DNA from: JAKOQB01 sp036824465
GTDB taxonomy: Bacteria > Pseudomonadota > Gammaproteobacteria > Burkholderiales > Burkholderiaceae_F
Reading direction: 5' to 3'
Assembly: GCA_036824465.1 (NCBI GenBank)
Contig: DAITAC010000004.1
Coordinates: 1-64,000 of the forward strand
DNA: 64,000 nt
Below, in pieces: positions 1 to 10,293 of the stretch. The notes below the pieces were generated by a model that saw nothing but the letters and a program-made list of their open reading frames with translations, had not been told where the DNA came from and ran no database searches. Position 1 is the first letter of the stretch; each line of letters opens with the position of its first letter. The position numbers were made by a program, and so were the translations under genes.

Positions 1-52
1 CAACCTGCTCGGCGACGGGCTGCGCGATGCGCTTGACCCAAAGAGCAGTTAG
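1..52 (+). CDS. C-terminal end of an oligopeptide ABC permease (DppC-like), partial
   Basis: Only the last 16 codons and the TAG stop (50-52) lie in the window, read from position 2. The peptide NLLGDGLRDALDPKSS is almost the same as the end of the complete DppC-type permease at 12305-13219, which finishes NLLGDGLRDALDPKLKR. This ending is typical of the inner-membrane permease of dipeptide and oligopeptide importers (BPD_transp_1 family). The main part of the gene, and probably a second peptide-transport operon, lies upstream of the window. The call rests on a short tail, but the match is distinctive. Confidence 0.7.
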   Translation, partial: NLLGDGLRDALDPKSS

Positions 53-81
53 CCTGGCGCTTAGCCCCCGGCCGGGTTGCC

Positions 82-342
82 CTATGCCGTGACACCCTCG
101 CTGCGCGTGATGTCCTGCACCAGGAACGCGGGAATCACGTCCAGCCCCGCCATCTGCGCGGCACGCCAGCGGCACTCGCCGTGCACGATGACATAGCCGT
201 CCGAGGTCGGACGCAACAGTACGGGTCGGAGCACACCATGCTCGCGAATGCTGTCGGAAAGCGCTTCGACCGCGCTGGGATGCGAACCGCCATTGCGAGG
301 ATCAGGACTGATATCGGTACAGCGAATCTTCTCCAGCGTCAT
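82..342 (-). CDS. Small stand-alone ParB/Spo0J N-terminal domain protein
   Basis: An 86-residue protein that is almost entirely one ParB nuclease-like domain. It shows the ISPDPRN segment, a helix followed by SIREHGVLRPVLLRP, and the box VHGECRWRAAQMAG, which matches the GERRxRA motif of ParB box II. The ATG at 342 is chosen because GGGAGA sits just upstream; the frame stays open to 435, but the added residues do not look like domain sequence. It lacks the helix-turn-helix and dimerisation domains of true ParB, so plasmid or chromosome partition is unlikely. It ends convergent to the ABC permease fragment. Its role is unknown; such mini-ParB proteins bind nucleotide or DNA in various accessory settings. 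Confidence 0.6.
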   Translation of the reverse strand: MTLEKIRCTDISPDPRNGGSHPSAVEALSDSIREHGVLRPVLLRPTSDGYVIVHGECRWRAAQMAGLDVIPAFLVQDITRSEGVTA

Positions 343-642
343 GATGTCTCCCTGTCCGTCATCGGAAGCTAACAGGCTCTGTGACCGACGTAGTCTGGCC
401 GAGTTCATCAAGCGATGGTTGAGTCCGCATGCCATATTCGCGCGAATTCATGGCTGACGCGAGAATGCGTTATTCACCGTGGAGACGGGATTCACGGGAC
501 ATTGACAGATGAGTTTTCGGCTGATGCGCAATCGATTCTTCTTTGCGGACACCTGATGCCTGCGCAAGCATGAAACAACCGCATCGGCAAGCCGCCAGAA
601 AATCCGCACGCATTATCCTCACCGCTCACCCAAGGAGTTCCG
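343..642. other. Intergenic region between the ParB-like gene and the thiolase gene
   Basis: About 300 bp between divergent genes, expected to hold both promoters. Short frames cross it but none has a convincing ribosome site or family resemblance. AAGGAG at 632-637, just before the ATG at 643, is the likely thiolase ribosome site. Confidence 0.4.
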
Positions 643-1825
<1,183 letters not shown>

Positions 1826-1827
<2 letters not shown>

Positions 1828-1844
1828 GAGTCCGCGCGACTCCT
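1826..1844 (+). terminator. Hairpin after the thiolase gene
   Basis: A perfect 7-bp stem (AGGAGTC / GACTCCT) with a 5-base loop begins inside the TAG stop codon at 1825-1827. It is followed by a pyrimidine-rich TCCGTT stretch rather than a clean T-run, so it is a weak intrinsic terminator or an RNA 3'-end-stabilising hairpin. Confidence 0.45.
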
Positions 1845-2001
1845 TCCGTTGCGCTGGATCAGGTTGTTTGCCCGCAACCGACGCTTGCCACTTGCGCCGT
1901 CGGGCCGGGATTTGATCGAATCACCTTGCGCAAATCGGTACCATCTTCACTCGCGCGCAAACCCGTGTCCGACCGGCCCCGATTCCCGCAACACTGACTC
2001 C

Positions 2002-4803
2002 GTGCTCAACAAGCTCATCTTTGGCTCTGCCCTGCATGAACACGCCGAACCTGCGCAACGAGTGATCGGCGTGGCAGCGCTGCCGCCGGATTCGCAGGCG
2101 CTGGCGCAACTGCTCGGCGCCGACCCCGCGCCCGAAGTTCGCAGCGCGGCGGCGACGCGCTGCGCTGATCCTGCCGCGCTCACCGCGGCCTTGCAGACAG
2201 AGACGGAGCCGGAGGTGCGCGCGGCGATCGCCTCGTCGTTGGGCAAGGCGATTGCGTCAACGCCGGACAGCGCCGCGGCGCAGGCGCTGCTCGCAGCGCA
2301 CGACTGCACCGACGCGGTCCGCGCGGAAGTCGCGCTGAACACACAGGACGAGGAACGCCGCCGCACCGCGATCGACGGCATCAAGGACGAGAACGTGCTG
2401 GTCGAAGTCGCGCTCGCCGCCGCGCATGCGCCGGTGCGCCTCGCCGCCGCCGAGCGCGTACATGCGCCGGAGCCGCTGCGCCGGCTCGCCGATGGCGCCA
2501 AGGACAAGGACCGCGGCGTGGCACGCCTGGCGCGCCAGCGTCTCGACGCCATCAGCCATCGTGCACAGCAGGCCGCCGCGGCGGACGCGCTCATTGCGCA
2601 GGCCGAGGCACTCGCCGCACAGCCGGGGCCGATCGTGATGGCGGCGGTCGAACTCGATCGGCGCTGGAAAGCGCTGGATCTGGGCGATGACGTCGATCGC
2701 CGCGCCCGGTGGGAAGCGGTCGGCCTGCTCATGCAGCAACGCTTCGCGCGTGAGCACGAAGCGCAACGTGCACACCTGCAGTTCGAGCGGGGCCTGAACG
2801 AATGGCTGGCGTCGCTGCAATCTCCGCCGGCGACCACGGCGCTGCCCGAACTGCGCAATGAGCTGCGCGCGCTGCGCGCGCAAGCGACCGAGACCGGCGA
2901 CGGCCCGGCCCTGGCGAAGCTGGAGCAGGCTGAACTGCAGATCGCCCACTGGGAGCAGGCGGTGCCGGCGCTGGCCGCCGCCGAGGCGCTGGTGACCGAA
3001 GCCGAGCAGCTTGCGGAAGGAACGCCAATCGATGACGCGCAGCTGCCGAGCCGCTGGCAGGCGCTGGATCTGGCGGTCCGAACGCCGGCGCTGACACGGC
3101 GTTTCGAGGCCGCGCTGCTGGTGATCGAGCAACGCCGGCTGGCGCAGGTGCGCGCCGTGCAGCAGCAGGAAAACGCCGTGCGGCAACGACTGCACGCACT
3201 GCTGCATACGGCGGAGCAGGCGCTCGCCGCCGGGCAACTGCACGACGCTCGTGCCGCCGCCGACGAGACCCGCGCGCTCAAGGCTGCCGCCGGCCTGCTG
3301 CCGAAGCCGACCGTGCAACGGTTGAGCCGCGTCGTGCAGCAGTTGGTCGAGCTCGAACGCTGGCAAAGCTTCGGCCAGCAGAACGCCCGCGTTCAGTTGT
3401 GCGAGCGCGCCGAAGCGCTGCTGCAGCAGAAGCTGGCGCCGGCCGCGCTCGCCAAGGAAGTGCAGCAACTGCGCGCCGAGTGGAAGAAGCTCGATGAGCA
3501 GTACGCCGGCGTGCCGAAACCGCTGTGGGAACGCTTCGACGGCGCCTGCGAAAAGGCGTACGCACCGGCAGCGCAGCATTTCGCGGAGATGGCCGCGCAG
3601 CACAAGCAAGCGCGCAAGCAGCGTGAGGAGTTCATCACCGCTGCCGCGGCGCACGCGACGACATTCGCCGAGCCGCATGACTGGCGCGCGATCGAGCGCT
3701 GGCTGCGTGAAACCGATTCGACCTGGCACGGCGCAACGCTCGGCAGCGTCGAGCCCGGTGCGTGGAAGAAACTCGACGCGCGCCTGAAAGCCGCGCTCGC
3801 TCCCGTGCGCGACGCGCTGTCGGCCGCGCGCAATCAGGCCAAGGCCGAGCGCCAGGCGCTGATCGCGGAGGCGACGGCGCTGGCAGCGAAAGCGATGGAA
3901 CGCGATGCGCCGTCGCACGTGAAGGAGCTGCAGGCGCGCTGGCAGGCGCATGCCAAGGCAACGTCGCTGGCACAGCGTGATGAGCGGGAGCTGTGGGAGC
4001 AGTTCCGCACCGCCTGCAACGCAGTGTTCGACGCACGCAAGAGCTCACGCAAGGAGGCGGACCACCGCAAGCACGAGCAGCGCCGTGCCTTCGAGACGCT
4101 GTGCGAACAACTGGAACAACTGGCTCGGTCAACCGACGCCGACGAGGCGCAGGTCCGACGCAGCCAGCAGGAGCTGCAGGAGCAATGGAGAAAAGCACTC
4201 ACCGAAAGCGGCCCCGTGCCGGCAGCGCTCGAAACGCGATTCAGGACGGCGCGCTCCAGCGTCGATGCGCTGCTGAAGGCACGAAATCGCGCGCGTGAAG
4301 CAGAGGTTTGGCACACCCTGCTTGCCAAGGAACGGCTGTGCGAGGAACTCGATGCCCTGGTGATCGCGCCCCCGGACGCGAGCGAAGCAGTCGCGGTCGA
4401 ATCAGTGCAGCAGCGCTGGAGCGCATTGCCGCCGCTCGCCGCTGCGTGGGAGCAGAAGATGGCTGCGCGCCGCGACGCCGCCCTGGCAGTGCTGGCGACA
4501 ACGGCCGACCAATACGCGCGCGAAGATCATGCGGCGCTGATCGATGAACGCGCGGCTTCGCGACGCGACGCGCTGCTTGAACTCGAACTCACGCTCAACC
4601 TGGAAAGCCCGGCCGATCTGCAACCGCAACGGCTCGCGGTGCAGGTCAAGCATTTGCGTGATCGGTTCAAGCGTGCGGCGGCAGGCGGCGCCGGCACCGC
4701 TGACCAGATCCTGCTCGATTGGTGCGCGCAGCCAGGCGTGGCGGATGCGCGCGATCTGAAGCGCTGCGAACAGATCATTGCTGCAATCGAGCGACGGCGC
4801 TGA
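2002..4803 (+). CDS. DUF349 repeat protein with N-terminal HEAT-like region
   Basis: About 933 residues from the GTG at 2002, which starts VLNKLIFGS; the frame is open to 1849, but the residues before 2002 look non-coding. The N-terminal ~200 residues are alanine-rich HEAT-like helices (for example PEVRSAAATRC and PEVRAAIASSLG). The rest is long charged helices with several DUF349 modules, recognised by repeats of the type LQARWQAHAK, LRAEWKKLD and LQEQWRKAL about 70-100 residues apart. No enzyme motif is visible. Proteins of this kind are widespread in beta- and gammaproteobacteria and have no settled function; a coiled-coil scaffold is the best structural description. Alanine, arginine and glutamate bias creates many long antisense frames here that are not genes. 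Confidence 0.8.
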   Translation: MLNKLIFGSALHEHAEPAQRVIGVAALPPDSQALAQLLGADPAPEVRSAAATRCADPAALTAALQTETEPEVRAAIASSLGKAIASTPDSAAAQALLAAHDCTDAVRAEVALNTQDEERRRTAIDGIKDENVLVEVALAAAHAPVRLAAAERVHAPEPLRRLADGAKDKDRGVARLARQRLDAISHRAQQAAAADALIAQAEALAAQPGPIVMAAVELDRRWKALDLGDDVDRRARWEAVGLLMQQRFAREHEAQRAHLQFERGLNEWLASLQSPPATTALPELRNELRALRAQATETGDGPALAKLEQAELQIAHWEQAVPALAAAEALVTEAEQLAEGTPIDDAQLPSRWQALDLAVRTPALTRRFEAALLVIEQRRLAQVRAVQQQENAVRQRLHALLHTAEQALAAGQLHDARAAADETRALKAAAGLLPKPTVQRLSRVVQQLVELERWQSFGQQNARVQLCERAEALLQQKLAPAALAKEVQQLRAEWKKLDEQYAGVPKPLWERFDGACEKAYAPAAQHFAEMAAQHKQARKQREEFITAAAAHATTFAEPHDWRAIERWLRETDSTWHGATLGSVEPGAWKKLDARLKAALAPVRDALSAARNQAKAERQALIAEATALAAKAMERDAPSHVKELQARWQAHAKATSLAQRDERELWEQFRTACNAVFDARKSSRKEADHRKHEQRRAFETLCEQLEQLARSTDADEAQVRRSQQELQEQWRKALTESGPVPAALETRFRTARSSVDALLKARNRAREAEVWHTLLAKERLCEELDALVIAPPDASEAVAVESVQQRWSALPPLAAAWEQKMAARRDAALAVLATTADQYAREDHAALIDERAASRRDALLELELTLNLESPADLQPQRLAVQVKHLRDRFKRAAAGGAGTADQILLDWCAQPGVADARDLKRCEQIIAAIERRR

Positions 4804-4984
4804 TTCCTGAATTGCCAACGCTGCCAGGCGCGAAGACGCATGTAACCCGCGCGGGTTTGGCCGTACCAACCCTGGTGTCGGGGCAACGTCAATCACCGGC
4901 CAAGACCTGGCGCTGACCATGAGACCTTGAAGCGGACACTGGCATCAGCCCCGCATGCGCGCGTCGGGCGCCAGCGCGCTGCGA

Positions 4985-5602
4985 TCATGGCGACTCCGGA
5001 ATCGGTCCGGAAACGACGAGCGGCCCACCGGTAGCCCGTTGCACCACGACGCGCAGAAGGTAGGCGCCGAACTCCGGGTTTTGGAAGAAGACCTCCCAGA
5101 TGCGGTCCTCGCTCACCGACGCCAGCTCGACCTCGGTCTCGCATACCGCCGCGTCAGTTCGCCGATTTCCCTGCGAAAACAGCCCCATCTCGCCGACCAG
5201 CTGGCCGGGTTTGACCAGAACGTTCTTGCCCTCGATGCGTACGCGACCCTTGATGATCAGGAATACTTCTTCCGCGTAATCGCCGAGTTCGAACAAGCGC
5301 GTGCCGGCGGGGACGGTGCGCAGTTTCATGTAGGGAACCATCATGTCCATCGACAGGTCGCCACGCGAGGCGCGCTTGACGCGCGCGATCAGTACCCGCA
5401 TTTGATACAGGCGCAGCGCGTTCAGTGGCAGCAGCAGGCAGTGCAGGACCAGGATCGGCGTCGCGTCGGCCAATATCCCGTAGGACGCGAAAGCGACGTT
5501 GCTGGCGATGGCCACGACGCGAAGCGGGATCATGGTCCTGAGGTAGAAGGTGGTCAGCACCAGCGCGCCGGCGCTTAAGCCTAGAAGATCGATCGGATTC
5601 AT
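4985..5602 (-). CDS. Membrane protein with C-terminal cyclic nucleotide-binding domain
   Basis: About 205 residues from the ATG at 5602 (MNPIDLLGLSAG). The first ~80 residues contain two or three hydrophobic segments (LLGLSAGALVLTTFYL, VAIASNVAFASYGIL, ILVLHCLLLPLNAL). Residues ~100-195 form a cNMP-binding beta-barrel: VPAGTRLFELGDYAEEVFLI, then GQLVGEMGLFSQGNRRTDAA, where GEMGLF and the following R-R-T occupy the phosphate-binding cassette. There is no DNA-binding domain, so this is a membrane-linked sensor rather than a Crp-type regulator. The pattern resembles POPDC-like or YgiM-neighbour CNB proteins of betaproteobacteria; whether it binds cAMP is not known. It converges on the DUF349 gene. 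Confidence 0.75.
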   Translation of the reverse strand: MNPIDLLGLSAGALVLTTFYLRTMIPLRVVAIASNVAFASYGILADATPILVLHCLLLPLNALRLYQMRVLIARVKRASRGDLSMDMMVPYMKLRTVPAGTRLFELGDYAEEVFLIIKGRVRIEGKNVLVKPGQLVGEMGLFSQGNRRTDAAVCETEVELASVSEDRIWEVFFQNPEFGAYLLRVVVQRATGGPLVVSGPIPESP

Positions 5603-6032
5603 CGGGTTGTCGTGCCGAGCAAAGGGAATTTCACAGCGACGCCTGCGAGTATGCATGGGCGATTTTCGTCTCGACATCCCAGTCAAGCGTCGATTCGCTC
5701 CGGGATCCCCCGGAAGACCGCTGTGATCGCGAATTCGTTCGCGTTTGTGGCATGACGTCGTGTCGCGACCGCCCCGGGCCGGCGGCGCGAATCACCCGGT
5801 GCACGCGACAGCGGTCCGTCGAACGGTCATCCCGACGACACGGCGGGCCAATCAGATCGGTAATGCGGGGCAGACCGGATCGGCAGGCTGAGCATGCCGT
5901 GCCGCCAAGAGTTTTCGGCGCGCGGCGAACGCGCTACGCGGCGGTCCGCTCGATCGCTGTGCGGGCGGCCATGGTGGAGCGATCAGCACCTGTCGGATCG
6001 CTCCGCTTCCTTGCCCTTGGCAGGGATTCCGA
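5603..6032. other. Intergenic region, no gene recognised
   Basis: About 430 bp between the end of the decarboxylase gene and the start of the CNB protein gene, both on the minus strand. Frames of 60-140 codons cross it on both strands but show arginine/serine-rich composition and no domain or ribosome site. It should contain the promoter of the CNB gene. Confidence 0.4.
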
Positions 6033-8312
6033 TCAGCGCAAACGACCCGCGCCCGGCAGCGCCCGCACGCAATCCATGAAGTACTCGACATGCCCGTTGG
6101 TCTTGGTTTTCACCAGACCATGGATGTCAGTTTCGAAGCCGGGGAACTTGGTGTTGAACTCGCGCGCGAACTTCAGGTAGTTGAGGATCGTCGCATTGAT
6201 GCGTTCGCCCGGAATCAGCAGCGGGATGCCGGGCGGATACGGCGTGAGCAGCACCGCGGAGACGCGACCGTCGAGTTCATCGATCGGCACGCGGTCGACC
6301 TCCCAGTGGGTCATCTTGGCGTAGGCCTGCGCCGGGCTCATCACCGGCTCCATCTCCGACAGGTACATCTCGGTGGTCAGCCGCGCGACGTCATTGCGCG
6401 CGTACTCGGCGTGAATCTCGCCGCACAGGTCGCGCAGGCCCTTGCTCTCGTAACGCGCGTTGGTGCGCAGGAATTCGGGCATCACGCGCCACAGCGGCCG
6501 GTTGTTGTCGTAATCGTCCTTGAACTGCTGCAGCTCGGTGACCATCGTGTTCCAGCGGCCCTTGGTGATGCCGATGGTGAACATGATGAAGAACGAGTAC
6601 AGCCCGGTCTTCTCGACGATGATGCCGTGCTCGGCCAGGTACTTGGTGACGATCGCCGCGGGGATGCCGGTCTCCGCGAAGCGCCCGTCGACGTCCAGCC
6701 CCGGCGTGATCACGGTGGCCTTGATCGGGTCGAGCATGTTGAAGCCCGGCGCGACGGGACCGAAGCCGTGCCAGCGGTCGTTCGGCTGCAGCAGCCAGTC
6801 TTCCTGGCGCGGCGTTCCCTCGGCCGCGATGCGATCCGGGCCCCACACGGTGAAGAACCAGGAATCGGCGTATTCGGCGTCGACCTTGCGCATCGCGCGG
6901 CGGAACTCGACCGCCTCGTCGAGCGATTCCTCGACCAGCGCCGTGCCACCGGGCGGCTCCATCATCGCCGCCGCGACATCGCACGAGGCGATGATCGCGT
7001 ACTGCGGCGAGGTCGATGAATGCATGTGATACGCCTCGTTGAACTGCGGGCGGTCGAGCTTCTCGGTTTCGGAATCCTGCACCAGGATCTGCGAGGCCTG
7101 CGACAGGCCCGCGAGCAGCTTGTGCGTGGACTGCGTGGAGTACACCATCGACTTGCGCGTGCGTGGCCGCGGCTGCGTGCCACCGATCGCATGCATGTTG
7201 CGGTAGAACTCGTGGAACGCGGCGTGCGGAAGCCAGGCTTCGTCGAAGTGCAGCGTGTCGATGTAGCCGTCCAGCAGCTGCTTGATCGTCTCGACGTTGT
7301 AGACGATGCCGTCGTAGGTGCTCTGCGTGAGCGTCAGCACGCGCGGATTGCCTGGGTCGCGCCCCTTGAGCAGCGGGTGATTGGCGATCTTGCGGCGGAT
7401 CGACTCCGGTTCGAATTCGGCACGCGGAATCGGCCCGATGATCCCGTAGTGATTGCGCGTCGGCATCAGGAACACCGGGATCGCGCCCGTCATCGTGATC
7501 GCATGCAACACGCTCTTGTGGCAGTTGCGGTCGACGACCACCACATCGCCGGGCGCGGTCACGTAATGCCAGACGATCTTGTTGGCCGTCGACGTGCCGT
7601 TGGTGACAAAGAACAGGTGATCGGCACCGAATATGCGCGCCGCGTTGCGCTCGCTGGCGGCTACCGGGCCGGTGTGGTCAAGTAACTGCCCCAATTCCTC
7701 GACCGCGTTGCATACGTCGGCGCGCAGCAGGTTCTCGCCGAAGAACTGGTGGAACATCTGCCCGACCGGGCTTTTGAGGAAAGCCACACCGCCCGAGTGT
7801 CCCGGGCAGTGCCACGAGTACGACCCCTCCTGCGCGTAGTGGGTCAGTGCGCGAAAAAATGGCGGCGCGAGCGCATCGAGGTACACACGCGCCTCGCGCA
7901 CGATGTAGCGTGCAACGAACTCCGGCGTGTCCTCGAACATGTGGATGAAGCCATGCAGTTCGCGCAGCACGTCGTTCGGAATGTGGCTCGACGTCCGCGT
8001 TTCGCTGTACAGAAAGATCGGGATGTCGGCGTTGCGCCGGCGGATCTCCCGCACGAACGAGCGCAGCGCGGCGACCGCCTTGTTTTCGACGTCGCCCTTC
8101 TCGGTGATCTCTTCGTCATCGATCGACAGGATGAACGCGGAGGCGCGGCTTTGCTGCTGCGCGAAGCTCGACAGATCGCCGTAACTTGTCACGCCGATGA
8201 CTTCGACCCCTTCGGCTTCGATCGCCTTGGCCAGCGCACGCACGCCCAGTCCGCTCGCATTTTCAGAGCGGAAGTCCTCGTCGATGATGACGACCGGAAA
8301 CTTGAATCGCAT
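6033..8312 (-). CDS. Class-I PLP-dependent Orn/Lys/Arg decarboxylase
   Basis: A 759-residue protein with the full architecture of the biosynthetic and acid-stress decarboxylases: an N-terminal wing (response-regulator-like fold, MRFKFPVVIIDEDF), the large PLP domain from ~residue 140 (SWHCPGHSGGVAFLKSPVG) and a C-terminal domain ending in the polyamine-type segment. The PLP lysine is K398 in TQSTHKLLAGLSQAS, and DTLHFDEAWLPHAAF carries the cofactor aspartate and histidine. It removes CO2 from lysine, ornithine or arginine to give cadaverine, putrescine or agmatine. The amino-acid specificity cannot be decided by eye. Start ATG 8312 (MRFKF) matches family N-termini; four extra codons upstream are possible. 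Confidence 0.92.
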   Translation of the reverse strand: MRFKFPVVIIDEDFRSENASGLGVRALAKAIEAEGVEVIGVTSYGDLSSFAQQQSRASAFILSIDDEEITEKGDVENKAVAALRSFVREIRRRNADIPIFLYSETRTSSHIPNDVLRELHGFIHMFEDTPEFVARYIVREARVYLDALAPPFFRALTHYAQEGSYSWHCPGHSGGVAFLKSPVGQMFHQFFGENLLRADVCNAVEELGQLLDHTGPVAASERNAARIFGADHLFFVTNGTSTANKIVWHYVTAPGDVVVVDRNCHKSVLHAITMTGAIPVFLMPTRNHYGIIGPIPRAEFEPESIRRKIANHPLLKGRDPGNPRVLTLTQSTYDGIVYNVETIKQLLDGYIDTLHFDEAWLPHAAFHEFYRNMHAIGGTQPRPRTRKSMVYSTQSTHKLLAGLSQASQILVQDSETEKLDRPQFNEAYHMHSSTSPQYAIIASCDVAAAMMEPPGGTALVEESLDEAVEFRRAMRKVDAEYADSWFFTVWGPDRIAAEGTPRQEDWLLQPNDRWHGFGPVAPGFNMLDPIKATVITPGLDVDGRFAETGIPAAIVTKYLAEHGIIVEKTGLYSFFIMFTIGITKGRWNTMVTELQQFKDDYDNNRPLWRVMPEFLRTNARYESKGLRDLCGEIHAEYARNDVARLTTEMYLSEMEPVMSPAQAYAKMTHWEVDRVPIDELDGRVSAVLLTPYPPGIPLLIPGERINATILNYLKFAREFNTKFPGFETDIHGLVKTKTNGHVEYFMDCVRALPGAGRLR

Positions 8313-8615
8313 GTGCGCGCCCAACCTTGAAGAAGGCGCGGATTATCGGCGCTTGTGCGCCTTCCAACAACCGCGCAGGATCAAGATGGGTCGAATCAGT
8401 GCGCGCAGCGGTGCTGACCGTCGCGAACATCAGCGCGCGCATCGCCTTCGCCGCGCCCATCAAGCTTGGCGCGGGTGTTTGCATCAGGACTCGAACGAGA
8501 TTCCTTGGATGGCGCTGCGGACTGATGACCGCGGCCCGATCCTCATCGCCGGCCGTCAAGTCGCCGCGAGCCCGCGTTCTTCCGGGCTCGCGGTCGACGT
8601 TCGCGGCGAAGCGAC
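8313..8615. other. Intergenic region between dppA-like gene and decarboxylase
   Basis: About 300 bp on the way from the end of the peptide-transport operon to the decarboxylase start. It contains the strong hairpin at 8564-8593 and must contain the decarboxylase promoter. No gene is seen. Confidence 0.4.
8564..8593 (-). terminator. Hairpin after the dpp operon
   Basis: A perfect 11-bp GC-rich stem (CCGCGAGCCCG and its complement) with an 8-base loop lies 23 bp past the stop of the DppA-like gene. No T-run follows on the minus strand, so it may be a rho-assisted or RNA-stabilising end. Confidence 0.5.
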
Positions 8616-10238
8616 TTATTCCTTGATATCCACGCCGTAGAAGGTGTGCCGGCCGAACGGGCTGAGTTTGAAGTCGACCACTTCCTTGCGCACCGGCTTC
8701 AGTTGCACCGCATGGGCGATGGTGAACCAGGGCGTCTGCTCCTTGAAGATGACCTGCGCCTTCTTGTACAGCTCCGTACGCTCGGCAGGCTTGGACACGG
8801 TCTTGGCCTTGAGCACCAGGTCCTCGAAGGGCTGGTAGCAGAACTTGGCGACGTTGCTCCCCCCGGCCTTGGCCGAATCGCAGCCGAGCAGTGTGTGCAG
8901 GAAGTTGTCCGGGTCGCCGTTGTCGCCGGTCCAGCCCAGCATCCCCATCTGGTGTTCACCAGCCTGCATGCGCTTGCGGTACTCGCCCCACTCGAAGCTC
9001 TTGATCTCGGCCTTCACGCCGATCTTGGCCAGGTCCGCCTGCATCAGTTCCGCAATGCGCCGCGCGTTCGGGTTGTATGGGCGCTGCACAGGCATGGCCC
9101 ACAGGTCGGTGGTGAAGCCGTTGCCCAGGCCAGCCTGCGCGAGCAGCTTCTTCGCTCCTTCCGGGTCGTACGGGTCGTCCTTGACGGCGTCGTTGTACGA
9201 CCACATCGAAGGCGGGATCGGGTTCTTGGCGGCGATGCCGGTGGAAAGATAGACCCCGTCGATGATGGCCTTCTTGTTGATCGCCATGCTGATGGCCTTG
9301 CGAACGCGCACGTCATCAAACGGCTTCTTCTGCGTGTTGAAGGCCAGGTAGCCGACATTCAGGCCGGCCTGTTCGAGCACCTGGATCTTCGGGTTCTTGC
9401 GCATCGCGTCCAGGTCGGCCGGGTTCGGATACGGCATGACATGGCATTCGCCATTCTGCAGTTTGGCCCAGCGCACCGCGGCGTCCGGCGTGATCGAGAA
9501 CACCAGATCGTCGATCTTGGCCTTGCCGCCCCAGAACTGCGGGAAGGCCTTGTAGCGAATGATCGCGTCCTTCTGGTACTGCACCAGCATGAACGGGCCG
9601 GTACCGATGGGCTCCTGGTCGATCTTCTCGGGCGTGCCGGCCCTGAGCATCGCGATTGCGTATTCCTTGCTCTGGATGCCGGCGTATTCCATCGCCAGGT
9701 TCGACAGGAAGGGCGCCTCGGGGCGATTGAGCTCGATCTTCACCGTGTACTCGTCGATCTTTTCCACCGACTTCAGCAGCTTGGGCATGGCCATGTCGTT
9801 GAAGTAAGAGTGGTTCGAGCTGGTGACCTTGAAGTACGGGTCGTTCTCCTTCCACTGGCGCTCGATCATGAACATGAAGTCGTCGGCGTTGAAGTCACGC
9901 GTCGGCTTGAAATTCTTGTTCGAATGCCACTTCACGCCCTTGCGCATGTGGAATGTGTAAGTCAGGCCGTCGGGCGAAATGGTCCACTTCTCCGCGAGGC
10001 CCGGCACCACGGCCGTGCCGCCACGTTCGAAATCCACAATGCGGCCGTAAATCTGGCTGTTGGCATCGAACGATGTACCGGTCGTGTTGACGCCGGGGTA
10101 GAAATTCTCAGGGCTGCCCTCGGAGCAGAACACCAGGGTCTTGGCCGAGACTGCGCCGACGGCGGCCAGTGTCAGCGCCGCTGCGATGGCCAGGTGGACG
10201 GGACGGCGCAGAAAGTACTTGGAGGAGGTGTGTGACAT
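8616..10238 (-). CDS. dppA: Dipeptide ABC transporter, periplasmic substrate-binding protein
   Basis: About 540 residues, SBP_bac_5 family. The start at 10238 (MSHTSSKYFLRRP) gives a clear Sec signal peptide with hydrophobic core LAIAAALTLAAVGAVSA, and GAGGC sits upstream. The mature protein opens KTLVFCSEGSPENFYPG, like the CSEGSP start of DppA, followed by the family pattern of peptide-binding lobes (YTFHMRKGVKWHS and GTGPFMLVQYQKDA). It captures peptides in the periplasm for the permease encoded just upstream. It is the last gene of the operon, with ~55 bp after dppF, which suits the higher level normally needed for a binding protein only if it has its own promoter or a more stable RNA. 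Confidence 0.9.
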   Translation of the reverse strand: MSHTSSKYFLRRPVHLAIAAALTLAAVGAVSAKTLVFCSEGSPENFYPGVNTTGTSFDANSQIYGRIVDFERGGTAVVPGLAEKWTISPDGLTYTFHMRKGVKWHSNKNFKPTRDFNADDFMFMIERQWKENDPYFKVTSSNHSYFNDMAMPKLLKSVEKIDEYTVKIELNRPEAPFLSNLAMEYAGIQSKEYAIAMLRAGTPEKIDQEPIGTGPFMLVQYQKDAIIRYKAFPQFWGGKAKIDDLVFSITPDAAVRWAKLQNGECHVMPYPNPADLDAMRKNPKIQVLEQAGLNVGYLAFNTQKKPFDDVRVRKAISMAINKKAIIDGVYLSTGIAAKNPIPPSMWSYNDAVKDDPYDPEGAKKLLAQAGLGNGFTTDLWAMPVQRPYNPNARRIAELMQADLAKIGVKAEIKSFEWGEYRKRMQAGEHQMGMLGWTGDNGDPDNFLHTLLGCDSAKAGGSNVAKFCYQPFEDLVLKAKTVSKPAERTELYKKAQVIFKEQTPWFTIAHAVQLKPVRKEVVDFKLSPFGRHTFYGVDIKE

Positions 10239-10293
10239 ATCAATAGTGCCTCGTGGTTCGGAACGGTGGATTGGCATCCCATGGCCTTGCGCG

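Noticed and set aside
82..342. Partition locus (parB) of a plasmid or integrated element
   Set aside because: Only the N-terminal domain is present, with no ParA, HTH or parS-like cluster.
1947..4328. Several long antisense frames (up to 564 codons) opposite the DUF349 gene
   Set aside because: Arginine/serine-rich shadows produced by biased codon use of the sense gene; no ribosome sites or domains.
4844..4857. Palindrome AACCCGCGCGGGTT between convergent genes as a terminator
   Set aside because: No loop is possible without breaking the stem and there is no T-run.
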